From assembly GCA_030146285.1 (NCBI GenBank), contig JASLBZ010000040.1, forward strand, positions 1-11,132: 11,132 bases of DNA, given 5' to 3'. Below the pieces are notes generated by a model. It saw nothing but the letters and a program-made list of their open reading frames with translations. It made no database searches and was not told the DNA's origin. This document shows, in pieces, positions 5,471-11,132 of this stretch. Position 1 is the stretch's first letter; each line of letters starts with the position of its first letter. Both the position numbers and the translations under genes were made by a program. The stretch comes from Neisseriaceae bacterium. GTDB taxonomy: Bacteria > Pseudomonadota > Gammaproteobacteria > Burkholderiales > Neisseriaceae.

Positions 5471-7597
5471 ATGTTTCAAAAATCTACAAAATCATTCCAG
5501 TATGGCGAACACACCGTTACATTAGAAACAGGTGAAATTGCACGTCAAGCCTCTGCTGCTGTTAAAGTTTCTATGGGCGACACCGTTGTATTGGTTTCTG
5601 TTGTTGCTGCTAAAAAAATCAAAGAAGGCCAAGATTTCTTCCCATTAACAGTGGACTACTTTGAGCGCACTTACGCTGCAGGTAAAATCCCTGGTGGCTT
5701 CTTCAAACGCGAAGGCAAACAAAGCGAAAAAGAAATTCTAACCAGTCGTTTAATTGACCGCCCTATTCGTCCGTTATTCCCTGAAGGTTTCTACCACGAT
5801 ATCCAAATCGTAGCCATGGTTGTGTCTGTTGATCCTGAAATTGATTCAGACATCCCTGCCATGATTGGCGCGTCTGCTGCTTTGGTTTTAAGTGGCGTAC
5901 CTTTCTCAGGTCCTATTGGTGCTGCGCGTGTTGGTTATTTGAACAATGAATACGTTCTTAACCCAAGCAAAACACAATTAGAAACCAGCCAATTGAATTT
6001 GGTGGTTGCTGGTACTGAAAAAGCGGTATTGATGGTTGAGTCTGAAGCACAAGAATTAAGCGAAGCTGTGATGCTAGGTGCTGTGGTTTATGGTCACGAT
6101 CAATTGCAAGTGGTGGTTAAAGCCATTAACGAATTGGCAACCGAAGTAAACCCTGCTGTTTGGGAGTGGTCTGCTGCTGAAACCAACGAAGAGCTAAGCA
6201 ACCAAGTTACTGCCATTGCTGGCGAATTGGTTAAAGAAGGCTTCAAAATCCGTGAAAAACAAGCACGTACTCAAAAATTAGATGCTGCTTGGGCTGCAGT
6301 TAAAGAAGCTTTGATTACTGAAGACACAGACACATTAACTGTGAATCAAATCAAAGGCATGTTCAAAGCCTTAGAAGCAGATGTTGTTCGCACCCAAATT
6401 CTAGAAGGTCAACCTCGTATTGACGGTCGTGATACACGCACCGTTCGTCCAATTGACATTCAAACCAGCGTATTGCCTCGCACTCATGGTTCTGCTTTGT
6501 TCACTCGTGGCGAAACCCAAGCATTGGCAACAGCAACACTTGGCACACAACGTGATGAGCAAATCATTGATGCATTAAGTGGCGAATACACTGACCGCTT
6601 CATCATGCATTACAACTTCCCTCCATATTCAACTGGTGAAGTTGGCCGCATGGGCGTTCCAAAACGCCGTGAAATCGGTCATGGTCGCTTGGCAAAACGT
6701 GCGCTGATTGCTGTATTGCCTGCTGCTGAAGACTTCAGCTACACCATGCGTGTTGTGTCTGAAATCACTGAATCAAACGGTTCTTCTTCAATGGCTTCTG
6801 TTTGTGGCGGTTGCTTGTCATTGTTATCTGCTGGCGTGCCTTTAAAAGCACACGTTACTGGTATTGCAATGGGTTTGATTTTAGAAGGCAATAAATTTGC
6901 AGTTCTAACAGACATCTTAGGCGATGAAGATCACCTAGGTGACATGGACTTTAAAGTAGCGGGTACTGCTGAAGGCATTACTGCTTTGCAAATGGACATT
7001 AAAATCCAAGGTATTACCAAAGACATCATGCAAGTGGCATTAGAGCAAGCCAAAGAAGGCCGTATTCACATTCTTGGCCTAATGAAAGAAGCTGTTGATG
7101 GTCCTCAAGAATTATCTACCCATGCTCCTCGCTTGTTCACGATGAAAATCAACCAAGACAAGATTCGTGATGTGATTGGTAAAGGCGGCGAAACCATTCG
7201 TGGCATTATCAAAGACACAGGCACTGAAATCAACATCGAAGATGACGGCACCATCGTGATTGCTGCGATCACTCAAGAAGCTGGCGATGCCGCGCGTATT
7301 CGCATTGAAGAAATTACTGCTGAAGTTGAAGTCGGTGCAGTATATGAAGGCACTGTATTGAAAATCTTGGACAACAATGTTGGCGCAATCGTTAGCGTGA
7401 TTCCTGGTAAAGATGGCTTGGTTCACATTAGCCAAATTGCCCATGAACGTGTTAAAAACGTTGGCGACTACCTAAAAATTGGTCAAGTTGTTCAAGTCAA
7501 AGCTTTGGAAGTAGATGATCGCGGTCGTATCCGTTTGTCTATCAAAGCACTTTTGGAAAAACCAGAAGTTGAAACGGAAACAAAATCTGCTGAATAA
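5471..7597 (+). CDS. pnp: Polyribonucleotide nucleotidyltransferase (PNPase)
   Basis: PNPase is the phosphorolytic 3'-5' exoribonuclease of mRNA and sRNA decay, a trimer that in many proteobacteria docks on RNase E. The protein is 708 residues, the usual length. Order: RNase PH-like domain 1 (about 1-145, with FFKREGKQSEKEILTSRLIDRP), helical linker (about 150-300), RNase PH-like domain 2 (about 310-545), KH domain with GKGG (570-573), and S1 domain (about 622-690, starting GAVYEGTV). The active-site block DILGDEDHLGDMDFK (481-495) is intact. Asp487, Asp493 and Lys495 correspond to the catalytic Asp486, Asp492 and Lys494 of the E. coli enzyme. The start at ATG 5471 matches the family N-terminus (MFQKSTKSFQYGEHTVTLETGEIARQA). 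The Shine-Dalgarno is poor (GAAAGA), which suits a gene limited at translation. It has its own structured leader and ends in a bidirectional terminator. Confidence 0.98.
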   Translation: MFQKSTKSFQYGEHTVTLETGEIARQASAAVKVSMGDTVVLVSVVAAKKIKEGQDFFPLTVDYFERTYAAGKIPGGFFKREGKQSEKEILTSRLIDRPIRPLFPEGFYHDIQIVAMVVSVDPEIDSDIPAMIGASAALVLSGVPFSGPIGAARVGYLNNEYVLNPSKTQLETSQLNLVVAGTEKAVLMVESEAQELSEAVMLGAVVYGHDQLQVVVKAINELATEVNPAVWEWSAAETNEELSNQVTAIAGELVKEGFKIREKQARTQKLDAAWAAVKEALITEDTDTLTVNQIKGMFKALEADVVRTQILEGQPRIDGRDTRTVRPIDIQTSVLPRTHGSALFTRGETQALATATLGTQRDEQIIDALSGEYTDRFIMHYNFPPYSTGEVGRMGVPKRREIGHGRLAKRALIAVLPAAEDFSYTMRVVSEITESNGSSSMASVCGGCLSLLSAGVPLKAHVTGIAMGLILEGNKFAVLTDILGDEDHLGDMDFKVAGTAEGITALQMDIKIQGITKDIMQVALEQAKEGRIHILGLMKEAVDGPQELSTHAPRLFTMKINQDKIRDVIGKGGETIRGIIKDTGTEINIEDDGTIVIAAITQEAGDAARIRIEEITAEVEVGAVYEGTVLKILDNNVGAIVSVIPGKDGLVHISQIAHERVKNVGDYLKIGQVVQVKALEVDDRGRIRLSIKALLEKPEVETETKSAE

Positions 7598-7614
7598 TAT
7601 TCAATAGATAAAAC

Positions 7615-7651
7615 AAAGGCAGCCTGAAGTTCAGTTCAGGCTGCCTTTTTT
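7615..7651. terminator. Bidirectional terminator made of an inverted DUS pair, shared by pnp and the bactofilin gene
   Basis: A perfect 14-bp stem (7615-7628 with 7635-7648) has a 6-nt loop GTTCAG and a T run to 7651 on the plus strand. On the minus strand the stem is followed by TTTGTTTTAT, so it can stop transcripts from both sides. It stands 18 nt after the pnp stop and about 48 nt after the bactofilin stop. Confidence 0.93.
7617..7646. repeat. Inverted pair of 12-mer DNA uptake sequences, AGGCAGCCTGAA
   Basis: AGGCAGCCTGAA at 7617-7628 and its reverse complement at 7635-7646. From memory of the Neisseriaceae uptake-sequence dialects, this is the Kingella-type variant (core CTG kept, GCAGCCTGAA in place of the GCCGTCTGAA of Neisseria). 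Uptake sequences arranged as terminators after genes are common in the family. They bind the minor pilin ComP during transformation. No other exact copy is present in the window. Confidence 0.8.
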
Positions 7652-7696
7652 ATTTCTCAATACCAGATAAATCAAAACTGCTTTCGAAACCAATTT

Positions 7697-8188
7697 TTAT
7701 TTTGCAGCCTTATTCAATTCTAATTCATCTTGCAATCGACCCTTGGCTTGTGCCTTGTTGCTGCCCAAGAGTGAGCCTTCAGTAGCACTTCTTGCATCAG
7801 CGCTCTTCAATGCAGAAACCTCAGGAATCGCCTCATTCTTCATGGTAACACTGCCTTGGTATACTGCACCATTTTCCACACTCAGATTCTGGGTACAAAT
7901 GCCGCCAATGATTTTTGCTGTTGCTTGTAGGTGCAATTGCTCTGTCGTCAAGTTTCCTTGAATCCAACCAAAAACAGTCAATTCTTGACATTCGATATTT
8001 CCAAGAATTTTGCCTGCATCACCAATGGTCACTTTGCCTTTGGCATGAATATTGCCTTCCACCACACCATCGATTTTCAGAGAGTTATCTAGATTTAAAT
8101 CACCGACAACCTTACAACCAGCACCAATAATGGTATCAATAACTTGCATTTGGGCATTCAAAGCTGCATTGGTATTTTTTTTGAACAT
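7697..8188 (-). CDS. Bactofilin (polymer-forming cytoskeletal protein)
   Basis: Bactofilins self-assemble without nucleotides into filaments or patches under the membrane and place cell-wall enzymes, affecting shape, stalks or septa. The protein has 163 residues. The core (about 17-116) shows the right-handed beta-helix rhythm of short repeats with Gly turns (IIGAGCKVVGDL, IDGVVEGNI, KGKVTIGDAGKILGNI, FGWIQGNL, ATAKIIGGI, VENGAVYQGSV). The N-terminal MFKKN resembles the short MF-K type segment that tethers Caulobacter BacA to the membrane. Residues 117-163 are a polar, probably disordered tail. ATG 8188 has AAAGG 7 nt upstream. The gene lies 33 nt after an M23 peptidase on the same strand, the classical partner of bactofilins, so they are probably one operon. 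Transcription ends at the shared terminator with pnp. Confidence 0.9.
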   Translation of the reverse strand: MFKKNTNAALNAQMQVIDTIIGAGCKVVGDLNLDNSLKIDGVVEGNIHAKGKVTIGDAGKILGNIECQELTVFGWIQGNLTTEQLHLQATAKIIGGICTQNLSVENGAVYQGSVTMKNEAIPEVSALKSADARSATEGSLLGSNKAQAKGRLQDELELNKAAK

Positions 8189-8221
8189 GAACTTGCCTTT
8201 AAACTTTGTGGTTTGTAATGA

Positions 8222-9091
8222 TTATGATTTTAATGTCAGAAATTGCATGGGGTCTTGTCGCTCACCTGCAAGTCTCACTTCATAATGCAAATGTGGCCCT
8301 GTTGATCGGCCGGTAGAACCCACCAAACCAATAATGTCACCAGCATTTACAACATCACCAACTTTAACATTTATTTTAGACAAATGCCCATAATAGGTAC
8401 TATAACCATAGCCGTGTTGTACTTGTACCAAATTCCCATAACCACCTTGGACGCCTGCAAAAATCACTTTTCCTTTGGCAGTAACGCCGACCTTATCTCC
8501 GATTTTTCCACGAAAATCCAGACCGCCGTGGGCTTCACCACCACTGCCAGTAAAAGGGTTAGAACGGTTGCCATAACCGGAAGTAATAACACCTTGATAT
8601 GGGTAGCCAATAGGCACTTGGGAGATCGCTTTGAACAAACTTTCTAGCTGATCTGAAGTTTTGTCTTCCAAAAAAACAGCTTCAGAGACATCATCAATCG
8701 GCCCACCCGCTGCAGGATTGGGCTCATTCTCATGATTTTCAAATGTGGGCGTCACTTTAACGCCACGTTTGAGCAAATATTCTTCTAATAAAACAATGGA
8801 TTCTTTAGATTGATTCAATACTGTTAATTTTTCAGCCACTTCTTGTGATTGCTGATTTTTCAGTTGTGTGAGCTCATTTCGCAAAGCCAAACTTTCTTGT
8901 GCGTTCATATCTGTATGTATGAAATACCAAAGCAAACCCACGATACTAAGAACCAAAACGGCAAAAACAGCCACAACACTGGTGATTAAGGTTTTTGTTT
9001 TGGTTAGCAATATGGCAGGAACACGCAATGCTTGGGTTGCGCTTTTTTCTGCATCAATAATAAGAACGGAGACGTATTTTTTATCTGACAT
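8222..9091 (-). CDS. Membrane-anchored M23 (LytM-type) peptidoglycan endopeptidase
   Basis: This enzyme is predicted to cut peptide cross-links of peptidoglycan in the periplasm. It has 289 residues: a cytoplasmic N-terminus (1-34), one membrane segment (about 35-58, from LITSVVAVFAV to LLWYFI), a periplasmic helical coiled-coil-like part (about 62-108), a flexible Pro/Asn/Glu-rich link, and a C-terminal LytM domain (about 160-285). The zinc and catalytic motifs are complete: H188-x3-D192, His236 in YYGHLS, and HLH at 267-269. It should therefore be an active metallopeptidase, not a degenerate activator such as EnvC or NlpD. The layout matches the bactofilin-linked peptidases LmdC of Caulobacter and Csd1-like proteins of Helicobacter. 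The cytoplasmic tail is a plausible contact for the bactofilin encoded just downstream. The Shine-Dalgarno before ATG 9091 is weak. The precise bond cleaved cannot be told from sequence. Confidence 0.92.
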   Translation of the reverse strand: MSDKKYVSVLIIDAEKSATQALRVPAILLTKTKTLITSVVAVFAVLVLSIVGLLWYFIHTDMNAQESLALRNELTQLKNQQSQEVAEKLTVLNQSKESIVLLEEYLLKRGVKVTPTFENHENEPNPAAGGPIDDVSEAVFLEDKTSDQLESLFKAISQVPIGYPYQGVITSGYGNRSNPFTGSGGEAHGGLDFRGKIGDKVGVTAKGKVIFAGVQGGYGNLVQVQHGYGYSTYYGHLSKINVKVGDVVNAGDIIGLVGSTGRSTGPHLHYEVRLAGERQDPMQFLTLKS

Positions 9092-9367
9092 CTTTACCCA
9101 GTGATAAAAGTAAAGCTAGATAATAACGCAATTTGAAACGCCCAGATGTATTTTAGTATTAAATTTACAATGACTTAGATTGTTTATGACTTTAGTATGA
9201 CTGTTTTGTTTTAAATTTAAATACCATAACCATAATTAACAGTGGCAATTTTGTTAAAATTAATGAACGCTATTTTATTTTGAATAAAACACCAGCAACA
9301 AAACACCATCTGGCCTGGTTGTATTCCAAATACATCAAAACAAATTTATTCTATTTAAATAAAAACA
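9092..9367. other. AT-rich intergenic stretch upstream of the M23/bactofilin unit
   Basis: No coding frame with a start, Shine-Dalgarno and recognisable product is seen. As the only space between the ubiE terminator and the M23 gene it should hold that unit's promoter, but I find no convincing -35/-10 pair on the minus strand. Visible items: TGACTTAG (9171-9178), TGACTTTAG (9187-9195) and TGACTG (9198-9203) as spaced direct repeats; TTTAGTAT at 9152-9159 and 9191-9198; the palindrome TTTAAATTTAAA (about 9210-9221); and a dyad TGTATT-cca-AATACA (9320-9334). With the ubiE terminator it forms the 341-bp gap 9092-9432. Confidence 0.6.
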
Positions 9368-9396
9368 AAGCCCATTATGATTTCAATAATGGGCTT
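9361..9396 (-). terminator. Intrinsic terminator of ubiE
   Basis: An 11-bp stem, AAGCCCATTAT (9368-9378) with ATAATGGGCTT (9386-9396), has a 7-nt loop. Read on the minus strand it is followed by TTTGTTTTTATTT. It lies about 37 nt after the ubiE stop. The plus side lacks a T run, so it acts on the minus strand only. Confidence 0.88.
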
Positions 9397-9432
9397 ATAC
9401 AAATATTTTGTGAATTGTATTTATACAACAGG

Positions 9433-10170
9433 TTAAAATTTTGTACCTTTGTGTAAAGCCACCACGCCCGCACTCATATTGTGGTAGTCCACACGGTCAA
9501 ATCCTGCTTCATACATCATTTGCTTTAATGTTTCTTGATCAGGATGCATGCGAATAGACTCTGCCAAATACTGATAGCTTCCTGCATCTTTGGCAATCAA
9601 TTCGCCAAACTTAGGTAGCAATTTAAATGAGTACAAATCATACAATGGCGCTAACGGTTTACACACTTTAGAAAATTCCAATACCAACAGCTGACCACCC
9701 GGTTTCAAAACGCGGTACATTTCAGCCAAGGCTTTGTCTTTATGCGTCATGTTGCGAAGACCAAATGATACCGAAACCAAGTCAAAATAATTGCTAGGGA
9801 AAGGTAATTTTTCAGCATCGGCCAAAGACACGGGCAATGCCATGCCTTCATTCAATAAGCGATCTCGACCCACGGTGAGCATAGAAGAATTGATGTCTGT
9901 TAACCAAACCTCACCTGTTTCACCGACTTTTTTCTTCCAACCACGGCTCAAGTCTCCCGTACCACCGGCAATATCCAATACTTTATCGCCTTTTTTTAGA
10001 CGAGCGGTACTGATGGTAAAATGCTTCCACACACGGTGCAATCCCATGGACATCACGTCATTCATAATGTCGTATTTACTGGCTACCGAATGAAATACTT
10101 CCGCCACTTTGCTTTCTTTTTCGGCTTCATCTACGGTCTTGTAACCAAAATGGGTTTTGTTATCGCTCAT
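9433..10170 (-). CDS. ubiE: Ubiquinone/menaquinone biosynthesis C-methyltransferase UbiE
   Basis: UbiE is an S-adenosylmethionine-dependent enzyme that adds the C-methyl group to the benzoquinol ring in ubiquinone synthesis and, where present, to demethylmenaquinol. The protein is 245 residues (E. coli: 251). It begins THFGYKTV and has the family signature FHSVASKYDIMNDVMSMGLHRVWK (26-49), SAM motif I VLDIAGGTGDL (64-74), the acidic residue Asp92 after strand 2, ADAEKLPFP (117-125), SFGLRN (135-140) and the terminal GVVALHKGTKF. All are typical, with no damage. ATG 10170 matches the E. coli N-terminus, and only a weak GAAAG stands about 9-10 nt before it. An extended -10 promoter lies 80 nt upstream and a terminator downstream, so it can be transcribed alone. 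Read-through from the DUF971 gene is also possible, as no terminator was seen between them. Confidence 0.97.
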   Translation of the reverse strand: MSDNKTHFGYKTVDEAEKESKVAEVFHSVASKYDIMNDVMSMGLHRVWKHFTISTARLKKGDKVLDIAGGTGDLSRGWKKKVGETGEVWLTDINSSMLTVGRDRLLNEGMALPVSLADAEKLPFPSNYFDLVSVSFGLRNMTHKDKALAEMYRVLKPGGQLLVLEFSKVCKPLAPLYDLYSFKLLPKFGELIAKDAGSYQYLAESIRMHPDQETLKQMMYEAGFDRVDYHNMSAGVVALHKGTKF

Positions 10171-10249
10171 TGCTTGTGTCTTTCACGTTTTGTGGTTGTC
10201 GAATCATTGACGGCTAAACTGCATGATATCCGCAAAAAAATGCGTGTTA

Positions 10250-10258
10250 ATTATAGCA
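10250..10258 (-). promoter_or_regulatory. Extended -10 promoter for ubiE
   Basis: The minus strand reads TGCTATAAT: a perfect -10 hexamer with an extended TG one base before it. The -35 position (17 nt upstream) has only a poor match, as is common with extended -10 elements. Expected transcription start is near 10243, giving a leader of about 70 nt that opens with a small CGCA/TGCG hairpin (10231-10244). Confidence 0.65.
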
Positions 10259-10329
10259 TGTATCCCTTTAGAACCATGATATTTATGCAAACCAGCGGTC
10301 TGTTCATTCAAATGATGTTGAATATTACT

Positions 10330-10698
10330 TTAATGGCTTGAAATTGAAGCTTCTCTGCTTTGGTTTGCAGCCGTTAAGGCAGCCAAATAATCTTGCCATT
10401 TTTGCTCTTGGGTTTGGCACAACTCATACAAATAATGCCAATCGTACAAGCCAGAATCATGACCATCACTGAAAGTAATTTTCAAAGCATATTGCCCTGC
10501 CACAGACAAATTCACCATCAAAACTTCTTTTTTACCTACTTGCAAAACTTCTTGCCCCACACCATGGCCTCTAACCTCGGCACTTGGGGAAAGGACACGC
10601 AAGAATTCAGCGGGTAAAACATATTCAATATTATCAAAGCACAAAATTAAAGATCGCTTGTCTTTTGCTAAGCGAATTTCGCTGGGAATGTGCATCAT
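10330..10698 (-). CDS. DUF971 (GBBH-like N-terminal) domain protein, function unknown
   Basis: This is a 122-residue protein consisting of one DUF971 domain, the fold also found at the N-terminus of gamma-butyrobetaine hydroxylase. The family hallmarks are clear: PAEFLRVLSPSAEVRGHG (29-46) and TFSDGHDSGLYDWHYLYEL (75-93), with the basic tail SREAS. Its biochemical role is not established. In betaproteobacteria the gene often sits just upstream of ubiE and other ubiquinone genes, which suggests a link to quinone or Fe-S metabolism; this is only neighbourhood evidence. I start it at ATG 10698 with TAAGG 11 nt upstream. The second ATG (10695) is equally possible, giving 121 residues. The frame stays open upstream to a TTG at 10740, but the extra residues do not look like the family. 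A mini-ORF with a better Shine-Dalgarno lies 35 nt before the start. The gene is divergent from nadE. Confidence 0.88.
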   Translation of the reverse strand: MMHIPSEIRLAKDKRSLILCFDNIEYVLPAEFLRVLSPSAEVRGHGVGQEVLQVGKKEVLMVNLSVAGQYALKITFSDGHDSGLYDWHYLYELCQTQEQKWQDYLAALTAANQSREASISSH

Positions 10699-10732
10699 TT
10701 CAAAATAAACCTTATAAAAGTGGGTTAAGCAT

Positions 10733-10756
10733 CTACACAAATGCTTCAGAATCCAT
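10733..10756 (-). CDS. Possible seven-codon leader ORF (MDSEAFV) before the DUF971 gene
   Basis: ATG at 10756-10754 has AGGAG (10764-10768) exactly 7 nt upstream, a better initiation site than that of the DUF971 gene. It reads MDSEAFV and stops at TAG (10735-10733). A second ATG follows directly after the stop (MLNPLL, then TAA). The frame differs from the downstream gene. It could be a translated leader, a ribosome-loading site or chance. There is no protein-level evidence. Confidence 0.3.
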   Translation of the reverse strand: MDSEAFV

Positions 10757-10794
10757 TATCGTTCTCCTAGATTTTATCTTGGAATACATTAGAA

Positions 10795-11132
10795 ATGTCA
10801 CTCATGAATACAATATCAACGCTTGAGCACATCCGTAAATGGCTTAAGGATTATACCCACTCCATTCACATGAATGGCTTTGTCATTGGCATTTCCGGCG
10901 GTGTAGACTCTGCGGTGGTATCAACCTTAGCAGCACAAACAGGCTTACAAACCTTGCTGATTGAAATGCCCATCCGTCAGCACCCATCCCAAGTCAATCG
11001 TGCACAAGAGCACATTTCATGGCTTAAAGCACAATATCCAAACAATGTTTCTTCATTAACCGTGGATTTAACCCCCACATTTGAATCCTTTGAAAATACT
11101 GTATCAGACAATACTGTGTTTTCAGACATTGA
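10795..11132 (+). CDS. nadE: Ammonia-dependent NAD(+) synthetase NadE (N-terminal part, 3' end outside window)
   Basis: NadE catalyses the last step of NAD synthesis: nicotinate adenine dinucleotide is adenylated with ATP and then amidated to NAD+. The frame is open from ATG 10795 to the window edge, 112 codons. The N-type ATP-pyrophosphatase loop SGGVDSA is at residues 34-40 in GFVIGISGGVDSAVV, followed by LLIEMPIRQHPSQVNRAQEHI, a pattern I recognise from Neisseria-type NadE. The synthetase domain starts at once, without an N-terminal nitrilase-like glutaminase domain, so this is the ammonia-using class. The start is uncertain: ATG 10804 is in frame, and the only Shine-Dalgarno-like element (GGA, 10781-10783) is far from both. 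The gene is divergent from the DUF971 gene with about 96 bp between them. A short imperfect tandem duplication (11095-11127) encodes NTVSD-NTVFSD. Confidence 0.93.
   Translation, partial: MSLMNTISTLEHIRKWLKDYTHSIHMNGFVIGISGGVDSAVVSTLAAQTGLQTLLIEMPIRQHPSQVNRAQEHISWLKAQYPNNVSSLTVDLTPTFESFENTVSDNTVFSDI

Noticed and set aside
7112..7444. Antisense open frame opposite the KH/S1 part of pnp
   Set aside because: A shadow of conserved pnp coding sequence, without start signals or family similarity.
10712..10740. TTGTGT-18-TATAAG as a minus-strand promoter for the DUF971 gene
   Set aside because: Its start site would fall within about 10 nt of the ATG and place the Shine-Dalgarno inside the -10 element.
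1..11132. tRNA, rRNA, CRISPR arrays, insertion sequences, prophage or defence genes
   Set aside because: Looked for on both strands by eye; no cloverleaf, spaced identical repeats, transposase or integrase motifs, or terminal inverted repeats of a mobile element were found.

Overview
The window looks like a piece of a low-GC betaproteobacterial chromosome, most likely from the family Neisseriaceae. Two things point there. The proteins (IF2, RbfA, TruB, UbiE, a DUF971 protein, NadE) read like their Neisseria and other betaproteobacterial counterparts. The terminator after pnp is also built from two inverted copies of AGGCAGCCTGAA, which I recognise as a Neisseriaceae DNA uptake sequence (DUS) of the dialect reported for Kingella-type species. 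The genus cannot be fixed from 11 kb. No insertion sequence, prophage, CRISPR array, tRNA or rRNA is visible, so this is core genome and not an accessory island.

Positions 1-7597, plus strand: the classic transcription/translation/RNA-decay cluster nusA (3' part only) - infB - rbfA - truB - rpsO - pnp. nusA and infB overlap at TTGA behind a perfect Shine-Dalgarno. A strong intrinsic terminator lies between infB and rbfA, a second lies after rpsO, and pnp is closed by the DUS terminator. rpsO and pnp each have a structured leader. The pnp leader can fold into a roughly 25-bp interrupted stem resembling the RNase III-processed autoregulatory leader of enterobacterial pnp. The rpsO leader has two hairpins where S15 autoregulation acts in other bacteria.

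Positions 7697-9091, minus strand, convergent with pnp: a two-gene cell-envelope unit, a membrane-anchored M23/LytM peptidoglycan endopeptidase followed 33 nt later by a bactofilin. This pairing is known from Caulobacter and Helicobacter shape-control systems. It is followed upstream by a 341-bp AT-rich gap (9092-9432) that holds the ubiE terminator and probably the promoter region of the unit.

Positions 9433-10698, minus strand: ubiE (quinone C-methyltransferase) with its own extended -10 promoter, and upstream of it a DUF971 gene, a neighbour often seen beside ubiE in betaproteobacteria. A seven-codon reading frame with an excellent Shine-Dalgarno precedes the DUF971 gene. Divergently, nadE (ammonia-dependent NAD synthetase) starts at about 10795 and runs off the right edge.

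The genes are ordinary. What deserves attention is regulatory: the pnp and rpsO leaders, the terminators inside the cluster, the DUS-based bidirectional terminator, the bactofilin/M23 module and the mini-ORF before the DUF971 gene. I see no convincing evidence of a wholly new system.
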